Part shown: positions 1 to 8,061 of the stretch, in pieces
Position numbering within the stretch: position 1 is the first letter of the stretch
How the letters are laid out: the number at the start of each line of letters is the position of its first letter
Assembly: GCA_027297485.1 (NCBI GenBank)
Contig: JAPUHZ010000172.1
Span: forward strand, 1-14,171
Source: Deltaproteobacteria bacterium
GTDB lineage: Bacteria; Desulfobacterota_B; Binatia; UBA9968
Direction of reading: 5' to 3'
DNA length: 14,171 nt
The notes under the pieces: model-generated
What the model was told of the DNA's origin: nothing
Seen by the model: the letters and a program-made list of their open reading frames with translations, nothing else
Databases searched by the model: none
Program-made: the position numbers and the translations under genes

Positions 1-418
1 GGTACTTCATGGATCCGATCTGATTACGGTCCATGTGGTGCTTACAGCGGAGACCCGGCATATGATCACCCTCAGAGAGCTTAAAATGATGAAACCCACT
101 GCCTATCTGGTTAACACCTCACGGGGCGCTGTGGTTAAGGAGGGAGACTTGATTCAGGCCTTGAACGAAGGAATGATTGCCGGCGCCGCATTGGATGTTT
201 TTGAAGAGGAACCTCTGCCAATGAAAAATCTATTGCGTGAGGTCGATCCGGCCCGCCTGATCCTTACCCCCCATATCATCGGTAACAACCCCGAGTCGCT
301 CGAGTCGGGTCACCGTATGGCGGCGGAGAGCGTCCTTTCTATCCTTGCGGGGAAAGCGCCTGCAACCGTTCTCAACCCTGAGGCGGTCGGGCAGTGGAAG
401 GAAAAGTTTTGCCGCTGA
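1..418 (+). CDS. D-isomer-specific 2-hydroxyacid dehydrogenase, 3' part only
   Basis: The gene is cut by the left edge of the window. The reading frame is open from base 2, so the last 138 residues are visible. They form the second half of the NAD-binding domain and the C-terminal helix of the phosphoglycerate/hydroxypyruvate/lactate dehydrogenase family, which interconvert 2-oxo and D-2-hydroxy acids with NAD(P)H. The three family catalytic residues can be seen: Arg in NTSRG (visible residue 41), Glu in DVFEEEP (residue 70) and His in TPHIIG (residue 91). The motif ETRHMI before helix C is also typical. It is the first visible gene of a + strand operon and lies 22 bp before the amidohydrolase gene. 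Substrate cannot be told from this half. The following ThDP enzyme and amidohydrolase suggest a 2-oxo or 2-hydroxy acid intermediate rather than serine synthesis; this is inference. Confidence 0.9.
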   Translation, partial: VLHGSDLITVHVVLTAETRHMITLRELKMMKPTAYLVNTSRGAVVKEGDLIQALNEGMIAGAALDVFEEEPLPMKNLLREVDPARLILTPHIIGNNPESLESGHRMAAESVLSILAGKAPATVLNPEAVGQWKEKFCR

Positions 419-440
419 ACCCAACACGGAGTTTAGCCTT

Positions 441-1469
441 ATGGAAGCGATGCGAGATGTGATTAAGGTTATCGATTCAGACGGTCATGCCCGAGATCTG
501 GACGAGTTGATCAAGCCGTATCTAGCCGAGCCGTTTTGCAACCGGAGAATGCCCTACATTCCGCGGGAGGTTTATGACCGGAGCCTGGGAGGGAGCTTGG
601 GTCATTCGGGGGTAAAGCATGAGGAGCGGCTGGCTGCAATGGACAGGCAGGAAATTGAAACCGCGGTACTTTATCCTACCGCTGGTTTAGGGATCGGCCG
701 CGTTCGGGAGCCGGTATACGCAGCGGCCCTATGCCGGGCCTATAACGATTTCATTTCGGATTATTGCAACAAGGCCTCCGCCCGTCTGAAGGCGGTGGCC
801 AATCTGCCCATCTATAATCTTGACGAGGCAGTCAAGGAACTGACCAGGGCAGTTACGAAGTTGAGCCTGGTAGGGGGGATGTTGGCAGCGCAGGCACACA
901 GCAAGAACCTGGGGAGCCCTGAGTTCTATCCACTTTATGAGGAGGCCCAGCGGCTAAATACCCCGCTAGCGATTCACGCTTTTGGGGGCGATGAGGCAGG
1001 GAGTGAGATTTTTGATCAGTTCATTTGCCTTCACACGACGGGCCATCCGTTTCCCGTTTTACGTCAGCTCACGGGAATGATTTTCGGGGGCATTCCGGAG
1101 CTTTTTCCCAAGCTGAAGCTTGCATACTTGGAGATCGGCTGCGGCTGGATACCCTACTGGATGGAACGCATGGATGCGGAGTGGGAGAAGCGGGGAAAAG
1201 TAGAGGCCCCTCTTTGTAAGAAGAAGCCCAGCGACTATCTTAAAGGTGGACAGATCTATTACGGCTGTGAGCCGGAGGAAAAAATGGTGGGCCATGTGGT
1301 AGGGGAGATCGGCTCAGAGAGCCTTATGTATGCCTCGGATTATCCTCACTGGGACATGAGCTGGCCGGATTCGGCAGTGCTTCTTTGGCGGCGAGAAGAT
1401 CTTTCTTTGGAAGCTAAGAAAAACATTCTAGAAAAAAATGCACGTCGTTTTTACAACTTGAAGGAGTAG
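441..1469 (+). CDS. Amidohydrolase-2 family metal-dependent hydrolase/decarboxylase (ACMSD-like)
   Basis: A 342-residue TIM-barrel enzyme of the amidohydrolase-related family (PF04909), which includes ACMSD, gamma-resorcylate decarboxylase and various hydrolases. Metal-site candidates are the N-terminal D-S-D-G-H segment (Asp12, Asp14, His16), His179 in AIHAFGG, and Asp300 in the signature SDYPHWD. His179 and Asp300 lie close to the spacing of ACMSD His177 and Asp291. The N-terminal His-x-His of classical ACMSD is replaced by D-x-D-x-H, as in many members of the broader family. I chose ATG 441 because GGAG at 428-431 sits 9 bp upstream; the frame stays open back to 345, but that would overlap the dehydrogenase gene. 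It ends 3 bp before the ThDP enzyme gene, whose ribosome site lies in its last codons. The likely role is non-oxidative decarboxylation or C-C/C-N hydrolysis of a carboxylated intermediate; the substrate is unknown. Confidence 0.88.
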   Translation: MEAMRDVIKVIDSDGHARDLDELIKPYLAEPFCNRRMPYIPREVYDRSLGGSLGHSGVKHEERLAAMDRQEIETAVLYPTAGLGIGRVREPVYAAALCRAYNDFISDYCNKASARLKAVANLPIYNLDEAVKELTRAVTKLSLVGGMLAAQAHSKNLGSPEFYPLYEEAQRLNTPLAIHAFGGDEAGSEIFDQFICLHTTGHPFPVLRQLTGMIFGGIPELFPKLKLAYLEIGCGWIPYWMERMDAEWEKRGKVEAPLCKKKPSDYLKGGQIYYGCEPEEKMVGHVVGEIGSESLMYASDYPHWDMSWPDSAVLLWRREDLSLEAKKNILEKNARRFYNLKE

Positions 1470-1472
1470 GCC

Positions 1473-3191
1473 ATGATAGAAACTAAAGGGTTAACTGGGG
1501 GTGAAGCGCTTTTGCATGTGCTGGGTGGTATGGGCGTGGAGCGTATCTTCGCCTCCCCGGGATCCGAGTGGTCTCCGGTTTGGGAGTACCTGGCTAATCC
1601 CAATCCGCGACCCGAGACTATCCCCTTTTACCTGAGCTGTCGGCATGAGGAGACTGCGGTGGCCATGGCCAGTGGCTACGCCAAAGCTTCAGGAAAGCTG
1701 CCGGCAGTAATGATACATACAACGGTTGGTTCCCTCCATGCCTCGATGGCGCTCCGCGGCGCTTTACACGAGCGGATTCCTATGGTGGTCCTCTCCGGTG
1801 AGTCGATCGGTTTCGGCGAGGATGAGGGTCCAGATGTGGGTGGGCAATGGCTCCGACACTTGGCAGATATTGGAGGCCCTGCCCGGCTGGTCGAGCGTTG
1901 CGTCAAATGGAGTTTCGGGATCAACAACAAGGCGATATTGCCGGCAACAATTCAGCGCGCCTGTCAACTTGCAATGGCAACTCCCAGAGGGCCGGCATTT
2001 GTCTCTCTCCCCATGGAGTTTCTCTTCGATAAGATGATCTCCAACGCACCGGCCTCATCTGCCCTTCCGCACCAGCCGATCGCTGATCCCAAGGGAATCG
2101 AAGAGCTGGCTGGTCTGCTGGCAGAAGCGAAAAATCCAATTATCATTACAGAGGAAGCGGGCCGGAGCGTGGCCAGTGTCGATCGGCTCATTGAAGTAGC
2201 CGAACTTCTCGGTGCTCCGGTTGTGGAAACGCGCAGCACCACCTTTGGCAACTTTCCGCGTAGGCATCCGCTTCACGCCGGCTTCGATCCTAGGGAATAC
2301 CTGAACGAAGCTGACCTGGTTTTTCTTTTGGCTGCCGTGGGGCCGTGGCATCCTCCGTCGGCGGGACCCGGAACAGGAGTCAAGATTGTAGTCCTCGATG
2401 AAGACCCTCTTCATGCAGAGCTTCCTTTTTGGGGCTATCCAATCGATCTCTGTCTGACAGGAGAGGTGGAGGGATCACTCACGCTGCTCGTGGAGCAACT
2501 GAAAAGACGCATCTCGTCAGGCGACCCGATACGCGCGGATCAAGCAAAGCAATGGAGCAAACGTAGCCAGGAGCGTAGGCAGGCATGGAGAAAAGAAGCG
2601 CTTGCCGTCAAAGACTTAAAACCCATCGACACCCGCTGGGCTGTTTATGAACTGAGTCAAGTGCTTCCATCTGATGCTATGGTTGTAGAGGAGACCATAA
2701 CTCACCGGTTGGCTGTGCACCGCTACCTCGATGCGCTCAAGCCGGGGTCATTTTTTGCCGGTTGCACCGGGGGCCTAGGAACGGGTTTGGGAACTGCCCT
2801 CGGGGTCAAGGCAGCAGCGCCAAAAAGGCCGGTCATCGCCTTAATCGGTGATGGGTCGTTTAATTATAACCCCGCGCTGGCGGCTTTAGGATTCGCCCAA
2901 GAGTACAAAATGCCGATTCTCATCGTTTTGTTGAATAATCAAGGCTATCTATCTATGAAATCAGGATTACCCCGTTATTATCCGGAGGGATGGTCAATGC
3001 GAGCCAAGAAGTTTATCGGGACCTCAATTACTCCCAGTCCGGACTATGCTGCCATCGCGCGTGCTTTCGACGGCCACGGCGAAAAGGTTGAGGAGCCTGG
3101 TGAAGTGCGCCGGGCACTTGAGCGTGGCCTTAAGGCTGTCGCTGGCGGTCAACTTGCGCTGATCGACATTCGCCTGGAGGCAGTTAATTAA
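1473..3191 (+). CDS. Thiamine-diphosphate-dependent enzyme (acetolactate synthase / benzoylformate decarboxylase superfamily)
   Basis: A 572-residue protein with the standard order PYR domain, central domain, PP domain. Near the N-terminus RHEETAVAMASGYA contains the conserved cofactor-activating Glu (Glu59). The PP domain has the ThDP/Mg motif GDG (459-461) followed 26 residues later by NN (488-489). Family members decarboxylate or ligate 2-oxo acids (acetolactate synthase, benzoylformate decarboxylase, phosphonopyruvate decarboxylase, oxalyl-CoA decarboxylase). The residues visible here do not identify one subfamily, and no acetolactate regulatory subunit gene follows, which argues against branched-chain amino acid synthesis. 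The start has GGAG overlapping the upstream stop codon. In context it probably splits or decarboxylates a 2-oxo acid made or consumed by the upstream dehydrogenase. Confidence is high for the family and low for the substrate. Confidence 0.92.
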   Translation: MIETKGLTGGEALLHVLGGMGVERIFASPGSEWSPVWEYLANPNPRPETIPFYLSCRHEETAVAMASGYAKASGKLPAVMIHTTVGSLHASMALRGALHERIPMVVLSGESIGFGEDEGPDVGGQWLRHLADIGGPARLVERCVKWSFGINNKAILPATIQRACQLAMATPRGPAFVSLPMEFLFDKMISNAPASSALPHQPIADPKGIEELAGLLAEAKNPIIITEEAGRSVASVDRLIEVAELLGAPVVETRSTTFGNFPRRHPLHAGFDPREYLNEADLVFLLAAVGPWHPPSAGPGTGVKIVVLDEDPLHAELPFWGYPIDLCLTGEVEGSLTLLVEQLKRRISSGDPIRADQAKQWSKRSQERRQAWRKEALAVKDLKPIDTRWAVYELSQVLPSDAMVVEETITHRLAVHRYLDALKPGSFFAGCTGGLGTGLGTALGVKAAAPKRPVIALIGDGSFNYNPALAALGFAQEYKMPILIVLLNNQGYLSMKSGLPRYYPEGWSMRAKKFIGTSITPSPDYAAIARAFDGHGEKVEEPGEVRRALERGLKAVAGGQLALIDIRLEAVN

Positions 3192-3252
3192 TACAAACGC
3201 ATTAAAAACTGTTCAGGAAAATAAAATCTTTCGGTGCAAGGAGGGAGAGGCT

Positions 3253-3657
3253 ATGGCCAAAATCCGTCATTTAGCGATACGAACTGAGAATCCAAAGAAA
3301 TTAGCTGCCTACTATATAGATGCTTTTGGCTTTAAGGAACTTCATCGAGGTTCCCATCCAGGTCACCCAGGGGGAAAAAGCGTTCACTTGACCGATGGCT
3401 ACTTTGAGCTCGCCATCTTGGACAATTCGTCTCAACAGAGCCCGAACGGTCTCTACCATTTTGGCATCCAGATCGAGGACATGGAAGAGAGCTTGAAACG
3501 GATCAGAAAGTGCCACCCCGATAAACCCATCAACAAAAGGCCGGAAGGTACTCCTTTTGCAGAGATACGGGTGTCGGATCCAGAGGGCAACCTCATCGAT
3601 CTTTCGGTTCACGGATTTCTAGACTACAGGCCCTTAGAAAAAGAAAAGCGTAATTAA
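3253..3657 (+). CDS. VOC-fold protein (glyoxalase / ring-cleavage dioxygenase superfamily)
   Basis: A 134-residue single-domain protein with two beta-alpha-beta-beta-beta modules. The opening I-R-H-L-A-I-R followed by KKLAAYYIDAFGFKEL and the closing IRVSDPEGNLIDL are the usual start and end of vicinal-oxygen-chelate proteins (glyoxalase I, methylmalonyl-CoA epimerase, extradiol dioxygenase, bleomycin resistance). His6, the His in LYHFGIQIED and the acidic residues near the C-terminus are candidate metal ligands. The start has a strong ribosome site (AAGGAGGGAG) about 6 bp before ATG 3253. It is separated by 61 bp from the ThDP gene and 8 bp from the ferredoxin-NrfD gene, so it lies in the same operon. 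It may be an isomerase/epimerase or lyase for the pathway intermediate. An oxygenase is possible but would sit oddly beside an anaerobic-type molybdoenzyme complex. Confidence 0.85.
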   Translation: MAKIRHLAIRTENPKKLAAYYIDAFGFKELHRGSHPGHPGGKSVHLTDGYFELAILDNSSQQSPNGLYHFGIQIEDMEESLKRIRKCHPDKPINKRPEGTPFAEIRVSDPEGNLIDLSVHGFLDYRPLEKEKRN

Positions 3658-3665
3658 GGACGAAT

Positions 3666-5189
3666 ATGCGTTACGGTTTTGTCATCGATCAGAACCGCTG
3701 TATCGGCTGTCATGCCTGCACAGTAGCGTGCAAACAAGAGCACAATGTGCCGGTCGGCGTCAATCGGACTTGGGTCAAGTACATCGAGAAGGGCGAATTT
3801 CCCGGGACCAGCCGTCATTTTGCCGTTCTTAGATGTAACCACTGCGATGACGCGCCTTGTATTGAGATTTGCCCTACCGTAGCGCTTTTCCGTCGGCCGG
3901 ACGGCATCGTTGATTTTGATAGCGAGCGCTGCATCGGCTGTAAATCATGCATGCAGGCCTGTCCTTACGATGCTCTATATATTGATCCCAACAGCAACAC
4001 CGCGGCGAAGTGCAATTTCGATGCCCCCCGGGTCGAGTTAGGGCTCAAACCGGTCTGTGAGGTTGTCTGCCCTACCCAAGCTATTATATCCGGCGACCTC
4101 GACGACCCTACAAGTCAAGTAAGCCGGATTGTGAGTAGACAGAAAGTTAGCATACGCAAGCCGGAGAAGGGAACCAAGCCAAAGCTCTTTTACGTGGATG
4201 TGGATAGCGATCTTCTGCAGCCGACCATGATGGAAGCCCAAAGCACGCATTTCTGGGCAGAGAAACAGCCCGGCGAGGACTTGTACGCTTTGCTAAGAGA
4301 CACAAAAGATAAGTCTTCCCCAGGAGCAGCGCGAGAAGTCTACGACGTATCTCACCCGCAACTTTGGGGGAGGATGATCGCTTCCTATCTCTGGACCAAG
4401 TCGGTCGCTGCGGGCGTGATTTTGGTTGCAGCTATTTTGCTGCAGATGGGCTATCAAGGGGAAACGCTGCTCCTTAACCTTGCAAGTCCAACCTTGGCGC
4501 TGGTTTTTTTAGGAATCACCATGCTTCTTCTCGTATTCGACCTGAAGCGGCCCGAAAGGTTTTATTATCTTCTGACTAAGCCTAATCTTAAATCCTGGCT
4601 TGTGTTGGGAGGCTATATTCTCATGCTTTACGGTTTCTTGGCTTTACTCTGGTTGTTCTTTGGTCTGATGAGAGGCTCAGTTCCCGAAATTCTTTTTTGG
4701 TCAAGCGCGATTTTAGCTGTTTGTTCTGCCTGTTACTCTGCTTTTCTATTTCTCCAGGCAAAGGGGAGGGATCTATGGCAAAGCCCGCTCTTTTTCTGGC
4801 ACCTGCTGGTTCAGGCTGTCACTGCCGGCTCGGCGTCGTTGATTGTGCTGGGCGCAAATCTTGGAACGGGTCCAAGCCTTATGGACGTGCTCGGCAAAAT
4901 TCTTGCTATCTCCATTATCTTGAGTTTGGCCATGATCCTCGGAGAGGTATGGCTCACGCATGGGAGTGAAGATGTTAAGAGGGCGACGGATCTTTTAAAG
5001 AAAGGCCCGCTGAGATGGAATTTTTGGGGTCTTGTGATCGGCATTGGAGTCTTTCTGCCCCTTATTCTACTTTTCTGGCCTGGGGTTTCTCATGCACCTA
5101 TTGTTTTAGCATCTATCTTTGCCCTCATAGGGCTTTGGCTCTTCGAAGATCTTTGGATTAAGGCGGGACAGGCAGTTCCGCTGAGTTAG
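3666..5189 (+). CDS. Fused 4Fe-4S ferredoxin (DmsB/PsrB-like) and NrfD-type membrane anchor
   Basis: A 507-residue fusion of the electron-transfer and membrane subunits of a molybdoenzyme complex. Residues 1-160 are a four-cluster ferredoxin: Cys12/15/18/22, Cys57/60/65/69, Cys89/92/95/99, and a fourth set Cys116/131/135 in which the expected second Cys is Asp119. After a linker, residues from about 240 form eight predicted hydrophobic helices of the NrfD/PsrC family, starting at WGRMIASYLWTKS, with DLKRPERFYYLL at 292-303 and the ending AGQAVPLS. NrfD proteins exchange electrons with quinones. There is no Tat or Sec signal before the clusters, so the ferredoxin half should lie in the cytoplasm, as proposed for SoeABC-type complexes. 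The gene ends 5 bp before the molybdopterin subunit gene, its obvious partner. B and C subunits are usually separate genes, so the fusion is notable. Confidence 0.93.
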   Translation: MRYGFVIDQNRCIGCHACTVACKQEHNVPVGVNRTWVKYIEKGEFPGTSRHFAVLRCNHCDDAPCIEICPTVALFRRPDGIVDFDSERCIGCKSCMQACPYDALYIDPNSNTAAKCNFDAPRVELGLKPVCEVVCPTQAIISGDLDDPTSQVSRIVSRQKVSIRKPEKGTKPKLFYVDVDSDLLQPTMMEAQSTHFWAEKQPGEDLYALLRDTKDKSSPGAAREVYDVSHPQLWGRMIASYLWTKSVAAGVILVAAILLQMGYQGETLLLNLASPTLALVFLGITMLLLVFDLKRPERFYYLLTKPNLKSWLVLGGYILMLYGFLALLWLFFGLMRGSVPEILFWSSAILAVCSACYSAFLFLQAKGRDLWQSPLFFWHLLVQAVTAGSASLIVLGANLGTGPSLMDVLGKILAISIILSLAMILGEVWLTHGSEDVKRATDLLKKGPLRWNFWGLVIGIGVFLPLILLFWPGVSHAPIVLASIFALIGLWLFEDLWIKAGQAVPLS

Positions 5190-5194
5190 ACATT

Positions 5195-8026
5195 ATGAAG
5201 AAAAATATCGAGCCTCTTCATCCTGTTGCAGCGGGATTGGACCCGCCCAAGGGAGAGCTTATAAGCTATCCTCCACCTGAGCAGTGGGATGACTGGATGG
5301 AATATGATACTGCCCATTGGCCCAAAAAAGTGGAAAGGCACTACAGGCTTATTCCAACGATCTGCTTTAATTGCGAGGCGGGTTGTGGGCTACTGGCATA
5401 CGTGGATAAAGAGACTCTTCGGATTCGCAAGTTTGAAGGAAACCCGGAGCATCCTGGTAGCCGCGGACGTAACTGCGCCAAGGGGCCAGCCACCATAAAT
5501 CAAGTCAATGATCCGGAGCGGATTCTTTATCCATTGAAGCGGGTAGGGAAGCGGGGAGAAGGGAAGTGGGAGCGAGTTAACTGGGGTGAGGTTTTGGATG
5601 ACATTGCTTTGCGGATCAGAAAGGCCCTTCAGGAGGATCGCCGGGACGAGATCATGTACCATGTAGGCCGCCCTGGCCATGAGCTTATCTATCACCAGAG
5701 GGTTCTTCACGCCTGGGGAATCGACGGCCACAACAGCCACACCAGCGTCTGCTCGGCTTCGGCCCGCGCTGGGTATGCCTTCTGGCACGGGATGGACCGG
5801 CCCTCCCCGGACCATGCTAATGCCCGCTTCATCCTTCTTTTGAGCTCTCACCTGGAGGCCGGCCACTACTTTAACCCTCATGCACAGAGGATCGTTGATG
5901 GAAGAATGAAGGGAGCGAAACTCTGCGTGATCGACACGAGACTCTCCAATACTGCCTCAAAAGCCGATTACTGGCTTTCAGCTTGGCCGGGGAGTGAAGC
6001 AGCAATTCTTCTTGCCATGTGTAATATAATTATTAAAGAAGAACTTTATGATCGCGAATGCTTAAACAAGTGGGTCAATTGGGAGGAGTACCTGCGCGAA
6101 GAGCATCCGGATAAGCCTCAGACCTTCGGCACGTTCTTAAATCTTCTAAAAGAGATTTATGCTCTGTACACACCCGAATTTGCCGCAGAAGAATCAGGGG
6201 TTGCGCCGCATCTTATTGTGGACGTGGCTCAGGAGATCGGCCGCGCCGGCTCTGCCCTGTCCACACATGTCTGGCGTAACGCCGCGGCCGGTAACCTCGG
6301 TGGCTGGCAGGTAGCCAGGGCGCTGGAGTTCCTGGTTGTGCTGGTCGGCGCCGTGGGAACTCCGGGCGGCACCTCGCCCAACGACTGGAACAAGTTCAGT
6401 CCCGCGCCGCCCATGATGCCGCCCCCAGCCAAGGTGTGGAACGAGCTGCTCTTGCCGCGCGAGTATCCTCTCTCCTTTTTTGAGATGAGCTTTCTTCTGC
6501 CTCATTTCTTAAAGGAGGGGAGGGGAAAACTGGCTATGTATTTTACGCGCGCCTACAATCCGGTCTGGAGCAATCCGGACGGCATGAGTTGGATCGAGGC
6601 TTTGACCGATGAAAGCAAAATAGAGCTGCACGCCTGCCTCACCCCTACCTGGAGCGAGACTGCCTTATTTGCGGACTATGTGCTTCCTATGGGCCATGCC
6701 TCGGAGCGACACGATCTAATGAGCCAAGAAACCCATTCAGCCCGATGGATCGGGTTTCGCCAACCGGTACTACGAGTGGCATTGGAAAAGCAGGGGAAAG
6801 AATTTACCTCCACTTACGAGGCCCATCGCGAAGCCGGGTTAGGAGAAGTATGGGAGGAAGATGAGTTCTGGATCGAGCTGTCCTGGCGTATCGATCCGGA
6901 CGGCTCCCTGGGGATTCGCAAGTACTTTGAGTCCCCATATCAGTCGGGTGAGAAGCTGACCGTCAAGGAATACTACCGCTGGATATTTGAGAACAGTGTC
7001 CCGGGTCTTCCGGAGGCGGCTGCAAAAGAGGGCTTTACGCCGCTGGACTATATGCGCAAATATGGTGCCTTCCTGATAGAGGAGAACATTCATCGGGTAC
7101 ACGAAAATAGGATTAAAGCCAAGGATTTGGAGGGTGCTGAAGTTAATCCCTTGACTAGCGTTATCACCAAGGGAGGCAGTCCCATTGGGGTTGAAGTTGA
7201 CGGAATTCCTTGCGTCGGATTTTCCACGCCCTCGCGCAAGCTTGAATTCTTTTCCAAGACCTTAAAGGATTGGAAGTGGCCGGAGCATGCGATCCCAGGC
7301 TACATTAAGAGCCATGTTCACTGGCAGAAGATCGATCAGTCAAAGGGGGAGATGTTGCTTCTGCCCACTTTCCGCCTGCCGACTCTGATCCATTCTCGCT
7401 CTGGCAATGCCAAATGGCTCTATGAGATCTCCCACAATAATCCTATCTGGCTCCACACTAGAGATGCTGAAAGACTGGGTGTACGAACCGGAGATCTTCT
7501 TAAAATCCACACGGAGATCGGTTATTTCATAGACAAGGTCTGGGTCACAGAAAGCATCATGCCGGGAGTTATCGCCTGCTCTCATCATCTAGGCCGGTGG
7601 CGGCTTACAGAAAATCTAGGCGGTGAACGGTGGTCAACGGCCTTGGTCGACTTAAAACAGTTTGAACCGGGGAAGTGGATGATGCGTCAGATCCATGGTG
7701 TCCGACCTTTCAAAAGTGAGGATCCCGACTCGGAGCGGATCTGGTGGGAGGACGGAGGAGTACATCAGAACCTTACCTTCCCTGTGCAGCCTGATTTCAT
7801 TAGCGGGCAACACTGCTGGCATCAGAAGGTGAGGGTGGAAAGGGTAGGGCCTGAAGATCGTTACGGAGACATCTTTGTTGACACGAACAAGGCCCATGAA
7901 GTCTATAAGCGGTGGTTGAAGATGACCCGCCCGGCCCCGGGTCCAGAAAACCTGCGCCGTCCTCTCTGGTTGCCACGTCCTTATAAGCCGGCGGCTGAAG
8001 CCTATTATTTAACCCCTGACATGTAA
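5195..8026 (+). CDS. Molybdopterin (bis-MGD) oxidoreductase catalytic subunit, [4Fe-4S] type, no Tat signal
   Basis: A 943-residue member of the DMSO reductase superfamily. A 56-residue N-terminal tail without a twin-arginine motif precedes the cluster motif Cys57-x2-Cys60-x3-Cys64-x29-Cys94, followed by Lys96, the position of the conserved Lys between Fe-S cluster and cofactor. The probable Mo/W ligand is Cys186 in HTSVCSASARAG, encoded by TGC, so it is not selenocysteine. Residues after about 770 form the C-terminal MGD-binding barrel (LHTRDAERLGVRTGDLLKIH). A long central part around 540-690 is not found in short members of about 700-750 residues. The pattern is closest to the formate dehydrogenase/Nap/thiosulfate-reductase side of the family, but a Cys-His pair typical of formate dehydrogenase is absent (Cys-Ser here). 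The gene lies 5 bp after the ferredoxin-NrfD gene with a weak ribosome site, which suggests translational coupling. Substrate unknown; cytoplasmic location inferred. Confidence 0.93.
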   Translation: MKKNIEPLHPVAAGLDPPKGELISYPPPEQWDDWMEYDTAHWPKKVERHYRLIPTICFNCEAGCGLLAYVDKETLRIRKFEGNPEHPGSRGRNCAKGPATINQVNDPERILYPLKRVGKRGEGKWERVNWGEVLDDIALRIRKALQEDRRDEIMYHVGRPGHELIYHQRVLHAWGIDGHNSHTSVCSASARAGYAFWHGMDRPSPDHANARFILLLSSHLEAGHYFNPHAQRIVDGRMKGAKLCVIDTRLSNTASKADYWLSAWPGSEAAILLAMCNIIIKEELYDRECLNKWVNWEEYLREEHPDKPQTFGTFLNLLKEIYALYTPEFAAEESGVAPHLIVDVAQEIGRAGSALSTHVWRNAAAGNLGGWQVARALEFLVVLVGAVGTPGGTSPNDWNKFSPAPPMMPPPAKVWNELLLPREYPLSFFEMSFLLPHFLKEGRGKLAMYFTRAYNPVWSNPDGMSWIEALTDESKIELHACLTPTWSETALFADYVLPMGHASERHDLMSQETHSARWIGFRQPVLRVALEKQGKEFTSTYEAHREAGLGEVWEEDEFWIELSWRIDPDGSLGIRKYFESPYQSGEKLTVKEYYRWIFENSVPGLPEAAAKEGFTPLDYMRKYGAFLIEENIHRVHENRIKAKDLEGAEVNPLTSVITKGGSPIGVEVDGIPCVGFSTPSRKLEFFSKTLKDWKWPEHAIPGYIKSHVHWQKIDQSKGEMLLLPTFRLPTLIHSRSGNAKWLYEISHNNPIWLHTRDAERLGVRTGDLLKIHTEIGYFIDKVWVTESIMPGVIACSHHLGRWRLTENLGGERWSTALVDLKQFEPGKWMMRQIHGVRPFKSEDPDSERIWWEDGGVHQNLTFPVQPDFISGQHCWHQKVRVERVGPEDRYGDIFVDTNKAHEVYKRWLKMTRPAPGPENLRRPLWLPRPYKPAAEAYYLTPDM

Positions 8027-8061
8027 TCCCGCGATACCGTGATTGTTTCCACAGGAGACCA

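Noticed and set aside
345..440. N-terminal extension of the amidohydrolase from base 345
   Set aside because: It overlaps the end of the dehydrogenase gene in another frame, is Arg/Ser-rich and unlike the family N-terminus, and ATG 441 has its own GGAG ribosome site.
2055..2414. 119-residue reverse-strand open frame inside the ThDP enzyme gene
   Set aside because: Antisense shadow of a conserved gene; no ribosome site or motif.
5195..5365. Tat signal peptide on the molybdopterin subunit
   Set aside because: The first 56 residues have no twin-arginine motif and no hydrophobic core.
5750..5752. Selenocysteine at the molybdenum ligand position
   Set aside because: The codon is TGC (Cys186), not TGA, and no frame interruption is present.
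5390..5881. 163-residue reverse-strand open frame inside the molybdoenzyme gene
   Set aside because: It is antisense to a clearly conserved coding sequence, including the Fe-S and Mo-ligand region, and shows no protein family features.
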